Shown: positions 17,639 through 27,387 of the stretch, one piece after another | Layout of the letters: the number at the start of each line of letters is the position of its first letter | How positions within the stretch are numbered: the first letter of the stretch is position 1 | Source of the DNA: Rickettsia canadensis str. McKiel | GTDB lineage: Bacteria; Pseudomonadota; Alphaproteobacteria; Rickettsiales; Rickettsiaceae | Direction: 5' to 3' | DNA length: 64,000 nt | Assembly: GCF_000014345.1 (NCBI RefSeq) | Contig: NC_009879.1 | Coordinates: 321,001-385,000, forward strand | Position numbers and translations under genes: made by a program | Notes under the pieces: generated by a model | Told to the model about the DNA's origin: nothing | The model's database searches: none | Seen by the model: the letters and a program-made list of their open reading frames with translations, nothing else

Positions 17639-19483
17639 TTACTTTACAGCTCTTTTACGGTCGTTAGGGTCAAGTAGAGCTTTACGTAGGCGAATAGATT
17701 TTGGAGTTACCTCCACTCTTTCATCATCTTGTATATAGCTAATTGCCTGTTCTAAAGTTAAAAGCATTGGCGGAGTTAGCCTTATGGCTTCGTCTTTACC
17801 TGCTGCTCTAACATTGCTTAGTTGCTTTGCTTTTAGCGGGTTTACCTCTAAATCATTATCACGATTATGTTCCCCGATAATCATACCTCTATATACTTTA
17901 TCACTAGGTTTTATAAACATTTTTCCCCTTGCTTCTAGATTCCATAGAGCATATGCGACTGCCTCCCCGTCACTGTTTGAGATAAGAACACCGTTACGTC
18001 TCCCCTCGATATTTCCTTTATAATCGGCATATCCGTGAAAAATACGGTTTATAATACCTGTGCCACGAGTTTCAGTTAAAAACTGACTATGGTAACCGAT
18101 TAACCCTCTAGACGGTCCGATGAACGTAACACGGGTTTTACCTCCGCCTGATGGTCTCATATCAGTCATTTCAGCTTTTCTAAGTGCTAAAGATTTTACG
18201 ACCACCCCGACATAATCGTCATCAACGTCAACCTGAATTTCTTCCATCGGTTCTTGCTTATTGCCGTTCTCATCGGTTTGAAATAATACTTCAGGTCTAC
18301 TGATAGATAGCTCAAACCCTTCACGACGCATAGTTTCGATTAATATACCTAATTGTAACTCACCGCGTCCTGCAACTTGAAAAGTATTTTTCTCGGCAGC
18401 TTCAGTAACTTTTAGTGCAACATTACTCTCAAGCTCACGCATTAATCTATTACCTATTAGACTTGATGTCACTTTTGTTCCCTCACTTCCTGCAAGCGGT
18501 GAATCGTTAACGCTAAAGGTTATGGATAGAGTCGGGGGATCGATCGGTAGAGATGGTATGGCCTGTGTTACTTCGGGAGAGCAGATAGTATCGGCAACAT
18601 TGGCGTTTTCAAGACCTGCCATAGCAATAATATCACCAGCTGTAGCCTCATCTATAGCGATTCTCTCTAAACCTCTGAATGCTAATATTTTAGTAATTCG
18701 TCCGTTTTCAAGTACCTTATTCTCACGATTTAATACTTTAACGTTTTGGTTAATTTTAACAGTACCGCTTTGCACACGTCCTGTTAAAACTCTACCAAAG
18801 AAAGAATTGTATTCTCTAGTAGTGACAAGCATAGAAAACGGTGCTTTATCGTCAGCTACGGGTGTAGGTACATGTGTTACTATGAGATCAAAAAGCGGCG
18901 ATAAATCATCTGCTAAATTATCTAAAGGATTAATTTTATCATCAAATGTTAAAGCAGCTCTTCCTGCTCTACCTGATGCATAAACTATAGGAAAATCAAG
19001 CTGATCGTTATTTGCTTCAAGTGCTACAAATAGCTCAAATACATCATCAATAACTTCTTTAATTCTTTGATCGTCTCTATCAATTTTATTAATAACAACG
19101 ATAGGTTTTAAGCTGAGATTTAAAGCTTTAGATAATACAAATTTTGTTTGCGGCATTGGTCCTTCTGAAGCATCAACGAGTAATACAACACCGTCAACCA
19201 TACTAAGTATACGCTCTACTTCACCGCCAAAATCAGCATGTCCAGGTGTATCAACGATATTAATACGTATATCGTTCCACATAAGAGCAGTGCATTTGGC
19301 AAGTATAGTAATACCGCGTTCACGCTCAAGATCGTTAGAGTCCATAGCACGTTCAGCAACCGCCTGGTTAGCTCTAAAAGTACCGCTTTGTTTAAGCATG
19401 TTATCTACAAGCGTAGTTTTTCCATGATCAACGTGGGCAATAATCGCTATATTACGAATAGATTGCATCTTTAAAATTCTCAC
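17639..19483 (-). CDS. typA: Translational GTPase TypA/BipA
   Basis: Ribosome-associated GTPase of the EF-G family involved in stress-related ribosome assembly and translation. The 614 residues have the G1 box [10 protein letters not shown], the RERGITI switch [17 protein letters not shown] (G3), NKIDRDD (G4), domain II, and the C-terminal TypA-specific domain ending [16 protein letters not shown]. The first Met ([11 protein letters not shown]) or the Met at residue 6 ([12 protein letters not shown]) could be the start; family members usually begin close to the latter. Monocistronic on the minus strand. Confidence 0.96.
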   Translation of the reverse strand: MRILKMQSIRNIAIIAHVDHGKTTLVDNMLKQSGTFRANQAVAERAMDSNDLERERGITILAKCTALMWNDIRINIVDTPGHADFGGEVERILSMVDGVVLLVDASEGPMPQTKFVLSKALNLSLKPIVVINKIDRDDQRIKEVIDDVFELFVALEANNDQLDFPIVYASGRAGRAALTFDDKINPLDNLADDLSPLFDLIVTHVPTPVADDKAPFSMLVTTREYNSFFGRVLTGRVQSGTVKINQNVKVLNRENKVLENGRITKILAFRGLERIAIDEATAGDIIAMAGLENANVADTICSPEVTQAIPSLPIDPPTLSITFSVNDSPLAGSEGTKVTSSLIGNRLMRELESNVALKVTEAAEKNTFQVAGRGELQLGILIETMRREGFELSISRPEVLFQTDENGNKQEPMEEIQVDVDDDYVGVVVKSLALRKAEMTDMRPSGGGKTRVTFIGPSRGLIGYHSQFLTETRGTGIINRIFHGYADYKGNIEGRRNGVLISNSDGEAVAYALWNLEARGKMFIKPSDKVYRGMIIGEHNRDNDLEVNPLKAKQLSNVRAAGKDEAIRLTPPMLLTLEQAISYIQDDERVEVTPKSIRLRKALLDPNDRKRAVK

Positions 19484-19499
19484 AAGTTTACAATAGTTT

Positions 19500-19986
19500 T
19501 CCGTATTATATACTAAAATACTAAAAATTGGAATAAAGTTCTTGAAAAAGAAACTGATTTAGCTGCAGTAATAAAAATTACTAAGAATTTTTAAACTTTA
19601 ATTAATGAGCATTTTCATCCATTATATTGGGCAGCTGGTATTAGGCTTAGTAGAGTGAAATATACAACATTGCTTTTTTAGCTCATATGATGAATGTGCT
19701 AAAGAGATGGATAGGCTTGAGAAAAAATTCTTTATAGAGCTAATTGAGAGATTTCTAGATAATGATAATTTTAGGTTGGAACAATGACATCTTTTAAATA
19801 TTATATTATTATACGTTATAATATAGCTATAGCATCATTTAATGCTTATCATGATGCTGTAAAATATGTATTAGAACAGTTATTAGGTGAACAAATGGTA
19901 AAAAATATATTAGAGTAGTGATGAACAATACTGAAATAACGAATAAGCAAATGTATTTTTTATATATGATGCTGTAAAACATACCG
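19500..19986 (+). pseudogene. Decayed coding fragments
   Basis: Short open pieces in changing frames, such as LEKETDLAAVIKITKNF (about 19543), HPLYWAAGIRLSRVKYTTLLF (about 19616), CAKEMDRLEKKFFIELIERFLDNDNFRLEQ (about 19695-19786) and YHDAVKYVLEQLLGEQ. They suggest one or two dead genes of unknown family. The phrase (T)ATGATGCTGTAAAA occurs twice (about 19850 and 19966), hinting at an internal repeat in the parent protein. Confidence 0.45.
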
Positions 19987-20250
19987 ATGCTGCAAACAAA
20001 CTATAAAATCCAAGCGGTTTGGGTTAAGAAAGACGACAAGGACTATATTCAGGAAGCTTGTAATTTTTTGTATGACTTTAATGAAAAACACGAAATTTAT
20101 GTTGAGCTAGAAGATCCTGCTACTGAAATATATGATAAAAACAGTATCTGTTTTAGCCAGGAAGAAATAAACACTATTCCGTTTGAACCTTTTTCTAGTG
20201 GTTATGATTCGGATGGCGAATATACCACAATGGGTGTAGGAATGTGCTAA
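19987..20250 (+). CDS. Small acidic hypothetical protein, possibly gene remnant
   Basis: An 87-residue open frame with an acidic, aromatic composition (YVELEDPATEIYDKNS, SSGYDSDGEYTT). No signal peptide or membrane helix. I do not recognise it. It lies directly downstream of decayed coding fragments in the same strand and has no convincing Shine-Dalgarno, so it may be the surviving end of a larger dead gene. Confidence 0.35.
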   Translation: MLQTNYKIQAVWVKKDDKDYIQEACNFLYDFNEKHEIYVELEDPATEIYDKNSICFSQEEINTIPFEPFSSGYDSDGEYTTMGVGMC

Positions 20251-20335
20251 CGTTAGGTATAATAGTGCAGTTTTAAATTATAGACAAATTACTTGATGTT
20301 ATTTATTCTTATATTACATTATTACATGGCCTTGG

Positions 20336-20411
20336 TGTCATGCCGTGGTTTGACCACGGCATCTAGAAACAAAATTTTAACTGGATCCCGTGGTCAAACC
20401 ACGGCATGACA
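20336..20411. repeat. Near-pristine RPE-like palindrome
   Basis: TGTCATGCCGTGGTTTGACC-ACGG (20336-20359) is perfectly inverted at 20388-20411 over 24 bases, flanking ATCTAGAAACAAAATTTTAACTGGAT. It is the best preserved copy in the window and lies 40 bp upstream of the skp-like gene. Confidence 0.92.
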
Positions 20412-20450
20412 ATCCTAGCGACGACATAGTTTAATCTAAAAGGATTATCA

Positions 20451-21005
20451 ATGATATATCGAATATTATGTTTATGTATATTCATAATAAATTTCTCAAT
20501 GATTACGGAAGCACAAAATGTGCCGATTAAAGAAGATAATTTCAAAGTTAGAGTAGCTGTTGCTGATGTCCAATCTATATTGGAAGGTTCGATAGCTATA
20601 AAAGATTTGCGTAATAAAATCGAAAAGCTTAATCATAAAATTCAAGAGGATATTGCTGCAAAAGAAGCAGAATTTAAACCGTTAGAAGAGCAATTGCTAA
20701 ATGAACGTTCTAATTTAAGTGAAACTGAATTTGAACATAAAGTAAACGAATTTAATGCAAAAGTTAGCCACGTTAGAAAAGAAATTCAGATTAAGAAAAC
20801 AAAACTTGAACAAGCCCACGCTGAAGCTATGAGTAGAGTTCATGGAACAACTATTACAATAATTAGTGAACTTGCCGAGAAATATAACCTTAATTTGGTA
20901 ATTCCAAGTGCTCAAGTCTTATATGCCAAAAATAATTTGAATATAACTTCCGAAGTGACTTTTATGTTGAATGAGAGGTTAAAAGAAGTAACAATTAACT
21001 ATTAA
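20451..21005 (+). CDS. OmpH/Skp family periplasmic chaperone
   Basis: Holdase-type chaperone for outer-membrane proteins. The 184 residues have a signal peptide (YRILCLCIFIINFSMITEAQ), then VRVAVADVQSILEG, the standard Skp N-terminal strand, a long coiled coil of about 85 residues rich in Glu/Lys (IEKLNHKIQEDIAAKEAEFKPLEEQL...), and the closing strand NLVIPSAQVLYAKNNLNIT with the final LNERL. It is monocistronic here rather than between bamA and lpxD. The element at 20336 lies just upstream and could affect expression. Confidence 0.88.
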   Translation: MIYRILCLCIFIINFSMITEAQNVPIKEDNFKVRVAVADVQSILEGSIAIKDLRNKIEKLNHKIQEDIAAKEAEFKPLEEQLLNERSNLSETEFEHKVNEFNAKVSHVRKEIQIKKTKLEQAHAEAMSRVHGTTITIISELAEKYNLNLVIPSAQVLYAKNNLNITSEVTFMLNERLKEVTINY

Positions 21006-21081
21006 TGATGTTGTTGTCTGGCTCAGAAATGCGTTCGGTGTTACCTAGTTGCTTGACCCAGTAGTGTACAAACGTTTAGGA

Positions 21082-21110
21082 TGTCATTCCCGCGAAAGCG
21101 GCAATGACAT
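21082..21110. repeat. Compact palindrome upstream of icd
   Basis: TGTCATTCCCGCGAAAGCGGCAATGACAT is a minimal hairpin version of the terminal arms found on longer elements in this window. It is 45 bp before the icd start and could also act as a transcript structure. Confidence 0.75.
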
Positions 21111-21154
21111 AGGAGTCGCACAACAATGCTATTATTTTAATGAGCGTATTTAAT

Positions 21155-22606
21155 ATGGCAGAATTTACACCGATTACAATTGCATATGGGGACGGTATAG
21201 GTCCTGAAATAATGGAGGCAGTGCTTTATATATTACGTGAAGCCGAAGCTCGTATTCGACTTGAGACTATAGAAATAGGTGAAAAGCTTTACAAGAAGCA
21301 TTATACTTCAGGCATAAGTGAGGAAAGCTGGGCATCAATACAACGTACCGGCGTTATACTTAAAGCCCCGATTACTACCCCGCAAGGCGGAGGATATAAA
21401 AGTTTAAATGTCACGATTCGTAAAACATTACAGCTTTTTGCTAATATTCGTCCTTCTGTTTCCTTTTATCCTTTTACTAGAACATTACATCCAAATTTGA
21501 ACCTCACTATTATACGTGAAAATGAAGAAGATTTATATGCAGGTATAGAATACCGCCAGACTCATAACATGTATGAATCGGTAAAGTTAATTAGCCATAC
21601 CGGTTGTGAAAAAATTATTAGATATGCTTTTGAATATGCAGTAAAAAATAACCGTAAAAAAGTTACTTGCTTAAGTAAAGATAATATCATGAAGTTTTCT
21701 GATGGGATTTTTCATAAAGTATTTAATGAAATTGCAAAAGAATATTTGCAAATTAATAATGAGCATTATATTATCGATATCGGGGTGGCAAGGCTTGCTA
21801 CCAAACCGGAAATGTTTGACGTAATTGTGACTTCTAATTTATACGGTGATATTATCTCTGATGTAGCTGCTGAAATTTCAGGTTCGGTAGGGCTTGCTGG
21901 TTCTGCAAATGTCGGACAGCATTATGCGATGTTTGAGGCGGTACATGGAAGTGCTCCCGATATTGCAGGTCAGGATATCGCTAATCCTTCAGGGCTTTTA
22001 AATGCTGCTATAATGATGCTAGTGCATATAGGGCAGTGTGATGTTGCTAGTTTAATCGAAAATGCTTGGAAGAAAACTATAGAGGATGGCATTCACACAG
22101 CTGATATATATAATGACCAGACTTCTAGTAAAAAAGTCGGTACAAAAGAATTTGTTGAAGCAGTAGTTAAAAGATTAGGACAGTTACCAGTGGAGCTATC
22201 TAAAGCAGATTATCCGTTAATTGCCAAGAAACAAGAAAGTAATATAGATTATAAAATTGATACCAAAGAAGTTAAGAAGCTGGTTGGCACCGATATATTT
22301 GTAAATATGAATGTTTTGTCTGCTCATGATATAGCAGATAAAATTAATAAGCTTGATATTGGTAATTTTGAGTTAAAAACTATATCTTCAAAAGGGTTAA
22401 AGTTATGGCCTCGTGATGCAAGATTTGAAACTGTTGCTGATCATTGGTGTTGTCGTTTTATGAATAAAGACGGTACGGAAATAAAGTATCTAGATATAAC
22501 AAGATTGCTTGAAGCTTTAAGCAAAGCAAATATTACTTTTATTAAAGTAGAGAATCTATTTGAGTTTGACGGGGTGGCAGGTTATAGTTTAGCCCAGGGG
22601 GAATAA
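21155..22606 (+). CDS. icd: Isocitrate dehydrogenase
   Basis: TCA-cycle enzyme converting isocitrate to 2-oxoglutarate. With the ATG at 21155 (MAEFTPITIAYGDGIGPEIM) the product is 483 residues; the ATG at 21140 would add five residues. Conserved isocitrate/isopropylmalate dehydrogenase features are TIRENEEDLYAGIEY, the catalytic SNLYGDIISDVAAEISG, and FEAVHGSAPDIAGQDIANPSG. A C-terminal extension of about 140 residues (after about 340), of the longer type seen in Thermus-like and rickettsial enzymes, is present. The compact palindrome lies upstream. Confidence 0.94.
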   Translation: MAEFTPITIAYGDGIGPEIMEAVLYILREAEARIRLETIEIGEKLYKKHYTSGISEESWASIQRTGVILKAPITTPQGGGYKSLNVTIRKTLQLFANIRPSVSFYPFTRTLHPNLNLTIIRENEEDLYAGIEYRQTHNMYESVKLISHTGCEKIIRYAFEYAVKNNRKKVTCLSKDNIMKFSDGIFHKVFNEIAKEYLQINNEHYIIDIGVARLATKPEMFDVIVTSNLYGDIISDVAAEISGSVGLAGSANVGQHYAMFEAVHGSAPDIAGQDIANPSGLLNAAIMMLVHIGQCDVASLIENAWKKTIEDGIHTADIYNDQTSSKKVGTKEFVEAVVKRLGQLPVELSKADYPLIAKKQESNIDYKIDTKEVKKLVGTDIFVNMNVLSAHDIADKINKLDIGNFELKTISSKGLKLWPRDARFETVADHWCCRFMNKDGTEIKYLDITRLLEALSKANITFIKVENLFEFDGVAGYSLAQGE

Positions 22607-22682
22607 TTGAATTATTGTCACCTAGTTCGTTTGACTATTGGGTCCATAATAACAATATATAATATATTAGTTGTTTAAATAT

Positions 22683-22715
22683 TTTCTTGGATCTCATGGT
22701 CAAGCCACGGGAAAC
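22683..22715. repeat. Partial RPE-like element
   Basis: GGATCTCATGGTCAAGCCACGGGA resembles the right arm of the TGTCATnC class. The left arm is not recognisable. Confidence 0.4.
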
Positions 22716-22767
22716 CGCTTAGGTTTTTAGTGCCATACAACAAATGACATCATAAAGAAATAAAATA

Positions 22768-23064
22768 ATGACACTATATTATATGGGAATATTATTGGTA
22801 ATTATTGGATTATTTGCTATATTTTCAGGAATAATCGGGTTTTTTAGATTTTCTGGTTTTTATCCTAAGTTACATGCTGCAAGCGTTATTGAGAGTTTTG
22901 GAGTACCTATTTGCTTAATAGGCTTTGCTTGTATTAAAGCAGATATTATTAACTTTGTTAAATTAATTTTAGCTGCTTTATTGATTTTGCTACTAAATCC
23001 GGTAGCAACTCATGCACTTGGTAAAGCCTCGCTGCTTTCAATGTCATTTCCACGAAAGCAGTAA
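22768..23064 (+). CDS. mnhG: Na+/H+ antiporter subunit G (MnhG/MrpG)
   Basis: Small subunit of a multicomponent cation/proton antiporter. The 98 residues have three hydrophobic helices with the family's GFFRFSGFYPKLHAAS motif (R-x-P-D/K-x-Y-x-R-x-H-A equivalent), then NPVATHALGKAS. The last nine residues (LSMSFPRKQ) are encoded by a palindromic repeat starting near 23038. The next subunit gene lies about 160 bp downstream across repeat DNA. Confidence 0.85.
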   Translation: MTLYYMGILLVIIGLFAIFSGIIGFFRFSGFYPKLHAASVIESFGVPICLIGFACIKADIINFVKLILAALLILLLNPVATHALGKASLLSMSFPRKQ

Positions 23065-23195
23065 TCTAGGAATCATGAATTATTGTTATAATGTGACTTG
23101 AGCACGGCATCCAGAAAAAAAATAAAAAAAGACTGGATCAAGTTATCTAGGATGACAATAAAGGTTACTGGATCCCTGCTTTTATGGGAATGCAA
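23038..23195. repeat. RPE-like element(s) between mnhG and mnhB-like gene
   Basis: Arms TGTCATTTCCACGAAAGCAG (about 23041) and CCTGCTTTTATGGGAATG (about 23175-23192) enclose a second nested element (GTGACTTGAGCACGGCATCCAG ... CTGGATCAAGTTATCTAGGATGACA, about 23091-23156). This suggests one palindrome inserted within another. Confidence 0.65.
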
Positions 23196-23227
23196 TTAGA
23201 CAATACAGTCAACATCCTATAAAACTA

Positions 23228-24277
23228 ATGAATATAGCTTTAAATTTTAATCTCAGCAATTACCTACTTAACTTAATTGCTTTTTTATTGATTTTAATAT
23301 CCATAAAAATAATTTTTGCTAAAGATTTACTAAATGCAGTGATTGCTTCTTCTGTCTTTAGCTTATTAATCGGCATATCTTATCTGATTATGGATGCTCC
23401 AGACGTTGCAATGACTGAAGCAGCACTTGGAGCTTGCTTATCAACATGTGTATATTTGAATTTGTTATGTACATTACCTCCTGATTTAAAGAATATTGAG
23501 AACACTAATATTATTCCCGCAAGTTTAATATGTTTAGTATTTGTAATAATTCTTACTTATATGGGGCTAGAATTACCAAATTACGGTGATGATAATGCTC
23601 CTCTTCATATGCATTCAAGTAAATATTACATCGAAAATACTACTAACGATATTGGTATACCTTCACTTGTTGCAGCTATTCTTGCTAGCTATCGTGGCTA
23701 TGATACTTTAGGTGAAACTAGCGTAATTTTAATTGCAGGAATTGCCGTTTTGTTGGTATTTTCAAAAAAATTTGAAGGAGACGATGTTTCAAAAGATGTC
23801 ATCCCGCAGCTTGACCGCGGTATCCGTAAAAATATAAACTGGATGCCATGGAGGGACTACGGCATGACCAAAATAATAAAATATATTACTAGTTTTATAA
23901 TCCCTTATATAATTTTGTACAGTATATATATTCAGCTTAACGGTGAATCTTCGCCGGGTGGTGGCTTTCAAGCAGGTGTTATATTTGTGTCTAGCTTCAT
24001 TGCTTATGATTTAGTTTACGGTAATCAAAAATTAAATCGATACTTCTCTCCTAATGTATTAATTTATATTGCTATTTTAGGGGTAGCAATATATGTAATT
24101 GTAGGAACAATATCACTATTTTTTAACGATAATTATTTAAATTATTATTCACTAACAAATTTTATCAATGATAAGCTACTTGCTCAACATATCGGAATAT
24201 TTATCGTAGAAATCGTTATAGGTGTAACTGTTGCAGCTATTATGTATTTAATTTATAACTTATTTAACCATGAATAA
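23228..24277 (+). CDS. mnhB: Mrp antiporter subunit: MrpA C-terminal/MbhD-type domain fused to MnhB
   Basis: Membrane subunit of a multicomponent Na+/H+ antiporter, 349 residues. The first about 85 residues (AKDLLNAVIASSVFSLLIGISYLIMDAPDVAMTEAALGACLST) match the MbhD/MrpA C-terminal domain. A middle segment includes GYDTLGETSVILIAGIAVLLVF, the MrpA-B junction motif. The last about 135 residues are MnhB (LNGESSPGGGFQAGVIFVSSF). Residues about 190-214 (DVIPQLDRGIRKNINWMPWR, then DYGMT) are encoded by an in-frame palindromic element. The gene overlaps ccmB by 8 bp. Confidence 0.88.
   Translation: MNIALNFNLSNYLLNLIAFLLILISIKIIFAKDLLNAVIASSVFSLLIGISYLIMDAPDVAMTEAALGACLSTCVYLNLLCTLPPDLKNIENTNIIPASLICLVFVIILTYMGLELPNYGDDNAPLHMHSSKYYIENTTNDIGIPSLVAAILASYRGYDTLGETSVILIAGIAVLLVFSKKFEGDDVSKDVIPQLDRGIRKNINWMPWRDYGMTKIIKYITSFIIPYIILYSIYIQLNGESSPGGGFQAGVIFVSSFIAYDLVYGNQKLNRYFSPNVLIYIAILGVAIYVIVGTISLFFNDNYLNYYSLTNFINDKLLAQHIGIFIVEIVIGVTVAAIMYLIYNLFNHE
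23797..23869. repeat. In-frame RPE-like element inside the mnhB-like gene
   Basis: TGTCATCCCGCAGCTTGACC...GGGACTACGGCATGACCA has the standard inverted termini and the TAAACTGGATGCC core. It is translated in frame without stops, adding about 24 residues between the two antiporter domains. This matches the known behaviour of Rickettsia palindromic elements in coding sequences. Confidence 0.9.
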
Positions 24278-24917
24278 TTTATTTGTATTAATTAAGCGTG
24301 AATTTATAGTGCAGAATCGCATTAATAATATAATTAAATATCTAGTGATATTTTGTTTGTTTTGCATAATTAGTACTGTTTTAGTTAATAGTGAAAGGGA
24401 TATTAACAAATTCGGTTTAATTTTTTCGGTAATTTGTTTATTAATTTCATTAATAAATTTTTCTTCTATTATATTTAAATCTGATTTGGAAGACGGAAGC
24501 TTAGAGTTGTTATTATCAATTGTCAGTTATGAAGAAATTATATTAGCTAAATTTTTTGCTATATTTATCAGTAGTACGGTAGGTCTGGTTTTTATTTTAC
24601 CTATTATTTATATTTTTTTTGATCAAACTTTGCTTGAGATAATATTTTTCTTTATGAGTGTATGGCTGATGTTAGGTTTATCAAGTAGTTTAGTAGTTTT
24701 ATCCGGTAGCGTGCAATGTTATTTTAAGAAGAATGCTAATTTTGTTGGTACGTTTATTATGCCGTTATTAATTCCGGATATTATAATGACAGGTTTAATA
24801 TTACAAGATAATAACTTACAATTAATTTTTATTATGATAGGAATTAATTTAGTATTTTTACCGATTTCATTCTTCTTAAGTTCCTATTTAATTAAAAATA
24901 TTTATAATATTACGTGA
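24270..24917 (+). CDS. ccmB: Heme exporter protein CcmB
   Basis: Permease subunit of the CcmABC heme-handling ABC system for cytochrome c maturation. The 215 residues have six predicted helices, the N-terminal FVLIKREFIVQNR and the motif SDLEDGSLELLLSIVSYEEIILAK (FxxDxxdGtLe-type). The protein feeds c-type cytochromes such as CycM and PetC. The other ccm genes are not adjacent. The 8-bp overlap with the antiporter gene suggests one transcript. Confidence 0.93.
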   Translation: MNNLFVLIKREFIVQNRINNIIKYLVIFCLFCIISTVLVNSERDINKFGLIFSVICLLISLINFSSIIFKSDLEDGSLELLLSIVSYEEIILAKFFAIFISSTVGLVFILPIIYIFFDQTLLEIIFFFMSVWLMLGLSSSLVVLSGSVQCYFKKNANFVGTFIMPLLIPDIIMTGLILQDNNLQLIFIMIGINLVFLPISFFLSSYLIKNIYNIT

Positions 24918-24991
24918 TTTTGCTTTATTTTTACTAATGTAGTGATATAAAATAAGATGAATAGTAGTAATAAATTTTGTGAGAAAAATAT

Positions 24992-25393
24992 ATGTGGCAG
25001 GCTTTACGAAGGTTAATTGCAGCGAATCCTATGGGGTTTTTTTTGTGGTCTATTATCACTAAATGGTATTTAATTATAACAGTTGCTTCCTTAATTACTT
25101 TATATTATACGGTATTAGGCTTAAAAAAAATCGGATTTATAGATTATTTTACTAAAACTATGGTCGAGATATTAGATGTAAGTAAAGCAGTTGCTCAAAA
25201 TTGTACTACAAAACTCGGTCCTGATTGGAATCATTTAGTTAGCTTTTGGAATTGTTTAAGTGAACCTGGAGAATATCAGTATGAAGAACGGATAGGAGCA
25301 AAAGAGTTAGAAGATGCAATAAATAAGCTTAGGCCAAAACAAGTAGATAGTGTTGCAGACGCTGAACATCCTATAATAAACCCTTATGAATAA
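24992..25393 (+). CDS. Conserved rickettsial small membrane protein, function unknown
   Basis: The 133-residue product has one hydrophobic helix (about 25-47: WYLIITVASLITLYYTVLGL) and a soluble tail ending ADAEHPIINPYE. The N-terminus ALRRLIAANPMGFFLW looks amphipathic. I know this as a Rickettsiales-type protein of unknown function rather than a characterised family. It lies 73 bp upstream of petA on the same strand, so an assembly or accessory role for the bc1 operon is possible but is only inference. Confidence 0.6.
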   Translation: MWQALRRLIAANPMGFFLWSIITKWYLIITVASLITLYYTVLGLKKIGFIDYFTKTMVEILDVSKAVAQNCTTKLGPDWNHLVSFWNCLSEPGEYQYEERIGAKELEDAINKLRPKQVDSVADAEHPIINPYE

Positions 25394-25465
25394 CTATCAA
25401 AATAAGCTTATTAATACCTCAAGCGGTATTAATAATAATCGTTAATTTATTTCACTTTAAATTAT

Positions 25466-25999
25466 ATGTCAGATACTGAAGATAATAAAAACAAGCAAAC
25501 TACACGTCGTGATTTTATGGTTCTAACAGCTAGTAGTGTTGCAGTGGTCGGGGCTGCATGTGCACTCTTACCTCTTATTGATTCTTTAAACCCTTCTGCA
25601 GATGTGCTAGCTTTATCATCAATTGAGGTTGATCTATCAAATATTGCGGTAGGGCAGACAGTTACGGTTAAGTGGCAAGGTAAACCGGTTTTTATCACCA
25701 ACCGTACTCCTGATAAAATAGCCGCAGCAAGAGCAGTCAAAATGTCAGAGCTTATTGATCCTGAAACAGATGAGGCGCGCATTAAAGCGGGCTATGATAA
25801 TTGGCTTGTAACAATCGGGATCTGCACGCATTTAGGTTGTGTGCCGCTTGCTAATCAAGGTGAATATGATGGATGGTTCTGTCCGTGCCATGGCTCACAA
25901 TATGATTCTTCAGGTAGAGTTAGAAGAGGTCCTGCGCCTTTAAATTTAGCAGTACCGCCTTATACCTTCATTAGCGACAAAAAAATTAGAATTGGGTAG
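25466..25999 (+). CDS. petA: Ubiquinol-cytochrome c reductase Rieske iron-sulfur subunit
   Basis: 2Fe-2S subunit of the cytochrome bc1 complex. The 177 residues have a twin-arginine N-terminus ([19 protein letters not shown]) forming the anchor helix. The Rieske boxes are C120-T-H122-L-G-C125 and C139-P-C141-H142-G. The hinge and cluster-domain spacing is normal. First gene of the petABC operon; petB starts 8 bp after the stop. Confidence 0.97.
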   Translation: MSDTEDNKNKQTTRRDFMVLTASSVAVVGAACALLPLIDSLNPSADVLALSSIEVDLSNIAVGQTVTVKWQGKPVFITNRTPDKIAAARAVKMSELIDPETDEARIKAGYDNWLVTIGICTHLGCVPLANQGEYDGWFCPCHGSQYDSSGRVRRGPAPLNLAVPPYTFISDKKIRIG

Positions 26000-26007
26000 T
26001 GTGATGT

Positions 26008-27204
26008 ATGAATGAAGATATTACCACTAAAAAGTCTAATGCTATTATAGAATGGATAGATTATCGCTTACCTATTTTTTCTTTCCTAAAGCATTTTAGC
26101 CATTATCAAACTCCAAAAAATCTTAGCTATTTATGGAATTTAGGCTCTATTGCCGGTATTGCTTTAGTAATTCAGATAATTACTGGTGTGGTGCTTGCTA
26201 TGCACTATACTCCGCATGTTGATCATGCTTTCGATAGTGTTGAGCGTATCATGCGTAATGTAAATTACGGCTGGTTACTACGTTATACTCATGCGGTAGG
26301 TGCATCGATGTTTTTTGCTGCCGTATACTTACATATAGCAAGAGGCTTGTATTACGGCTCTTATAAAACACCTAGAGAACTGCTTTGGCATATCGGTATT
26401 ATCATTTTTCTAACTATGATGGCTACTGCTTTTATGGGGTATGTACTACCATGGGGGCAAATGAGTTACTGGGGTGCAACAGTAATTACTAATTTATTTT
26501 CAGCTATTCCGCTAATAGGGGAATCCATAGTTACATGGTTATGGGGTGGTTTTTCTGTTGATAATCCGACATTAAATAGATTCTTCTCTCTGCATTATTT
26601 ATTACCGTTTATTATCGTTGCCCTTGTAATGCTCCATTTAGTAGCCTTGCATCAGCATGGTTCAAATAACCCAAAAGGTATTGATGTTAAAAGCTCTCAA
26701 GATACTATTCCGTTCCATCCTTATTATACCGTAAAGGATTTTGTCGGTTTTGGGGTGTATTTCATGATATTTGCCTATTTTATTTTTTACGCACCGAATT
26801 ATTTAGGACATCCCGATAATTACATTCAGGCAAATCCGTTAGTGACACCTGCTCATATCGTACCTGAATGGTATTTTCTACCATTTTATGCGATCCTTAG
26901 AGCCGTGCCGTCTAAGCTCGGCGGTGTGCTATTAATGTTTGGAAGTATATTCGTATTGTTTTTACTACCTTGGCTTGATACTTCAAAAGTCAGAAGTAGC
27001 AATTATAGACCAATATACCGCATTGCTTTTTGGATATTTATGGCAGATTGTTTATTGCTTGGTTACTTAGGGGGACAGCCGGTAGAAGAGCCGTATATTA
27101 TCATTAGCCGTTTTGCTGCTTGTTATTACTTTTTCCATTTCTTAGTCGCCGTACCACTGATCGGTAAATATGAGAAGCCGTTGCCATTGCCGGAACAGTT
27201 GTAA
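26008..27204 (+). CDS. petB: Cytochrome b of the bc1 complex
   Basis: Eight-helix diheme quinol-oxidising subunit, 398 residues. Visible landmarks are [18 protein letters not shown] and [14 protein letters not shown] (heme ligands in helix B), [21 protein letters not shown] (Qo loop), [27 protein letters not shown] (helix D ligands) and the [13 protein letters not shown] motif (PEWY). The gene stands between petA and petC. A repeat of about 100 bp separates it from petC. Confidence 0.97.
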   Translation: MNEDITTKKSNAIIEWIDYRLPIFSFLKHFSHYQTPKNLSYLWNLGSIAGIALVIQIITGVVLAMHYTPHVDHAFDSVERIMRNVNYGWLLRYTHAVGASMFFAAVYLHIARGLYYGSYKTPRELLWHIGIIIFLTMMATAFMGYVLPWGQMSYWGATVITNLFSAIPLIGESIVTWLWGGFSVDNPTLNRFFSLHYLLPFIIVALVMLHLVALHQHGSNNPKGIDVKSSQDTIPFHPYYTVKDFVGFGVYFMIFAYFIFYAPNYLGHPDNYIQANPLVTPAHIVPEWYFLPFYAILRAVPSKLGGVLLMFGSIFVLFLLPWLDTSKVRSSNYRPIYRIAFWIFMADCLLLGYLGGQPVEEPYIIISRFAACYYFFHFLVAVPLIGKYEKPLPLPEQL

Positions 27205-27209
27205 AAGTA

Positions 27210-27312
27210 GTATATCATTCCTGCGTGGCATTGTTGTGTGGATCAATTCCTGAAAAATAAAGTTATAAGTTGTTATTTTGGATGCCATGGTCAAGTCACA
27301 GTATGGCATCGG
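27210..27312. repeat. RPE-like DNA between petB and petC
   Basis: ATCATTCCTGCGTGGCATTG ... GGATGCCATGGTCAAGTCACAGTATGGCAT. The right half is a typical arm; the left is diverged. The element sits inside an operon without separating coding function. Confidence 0.6.
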
Positions 27313-27387
27313 AGCATTTTTCAAGAGCTATGTAATAACACTGATCAAGAAACTAGAATTACACAGTGATATAAATTTAAAAATACT

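Noticed and set aside
18522..18983. 153-codon plus-strand frame inside typA
   Set aside because: Fully antisense to the conserved TypA coding sequence, with Ser/Pro-rich composition typical of a shadow frame.
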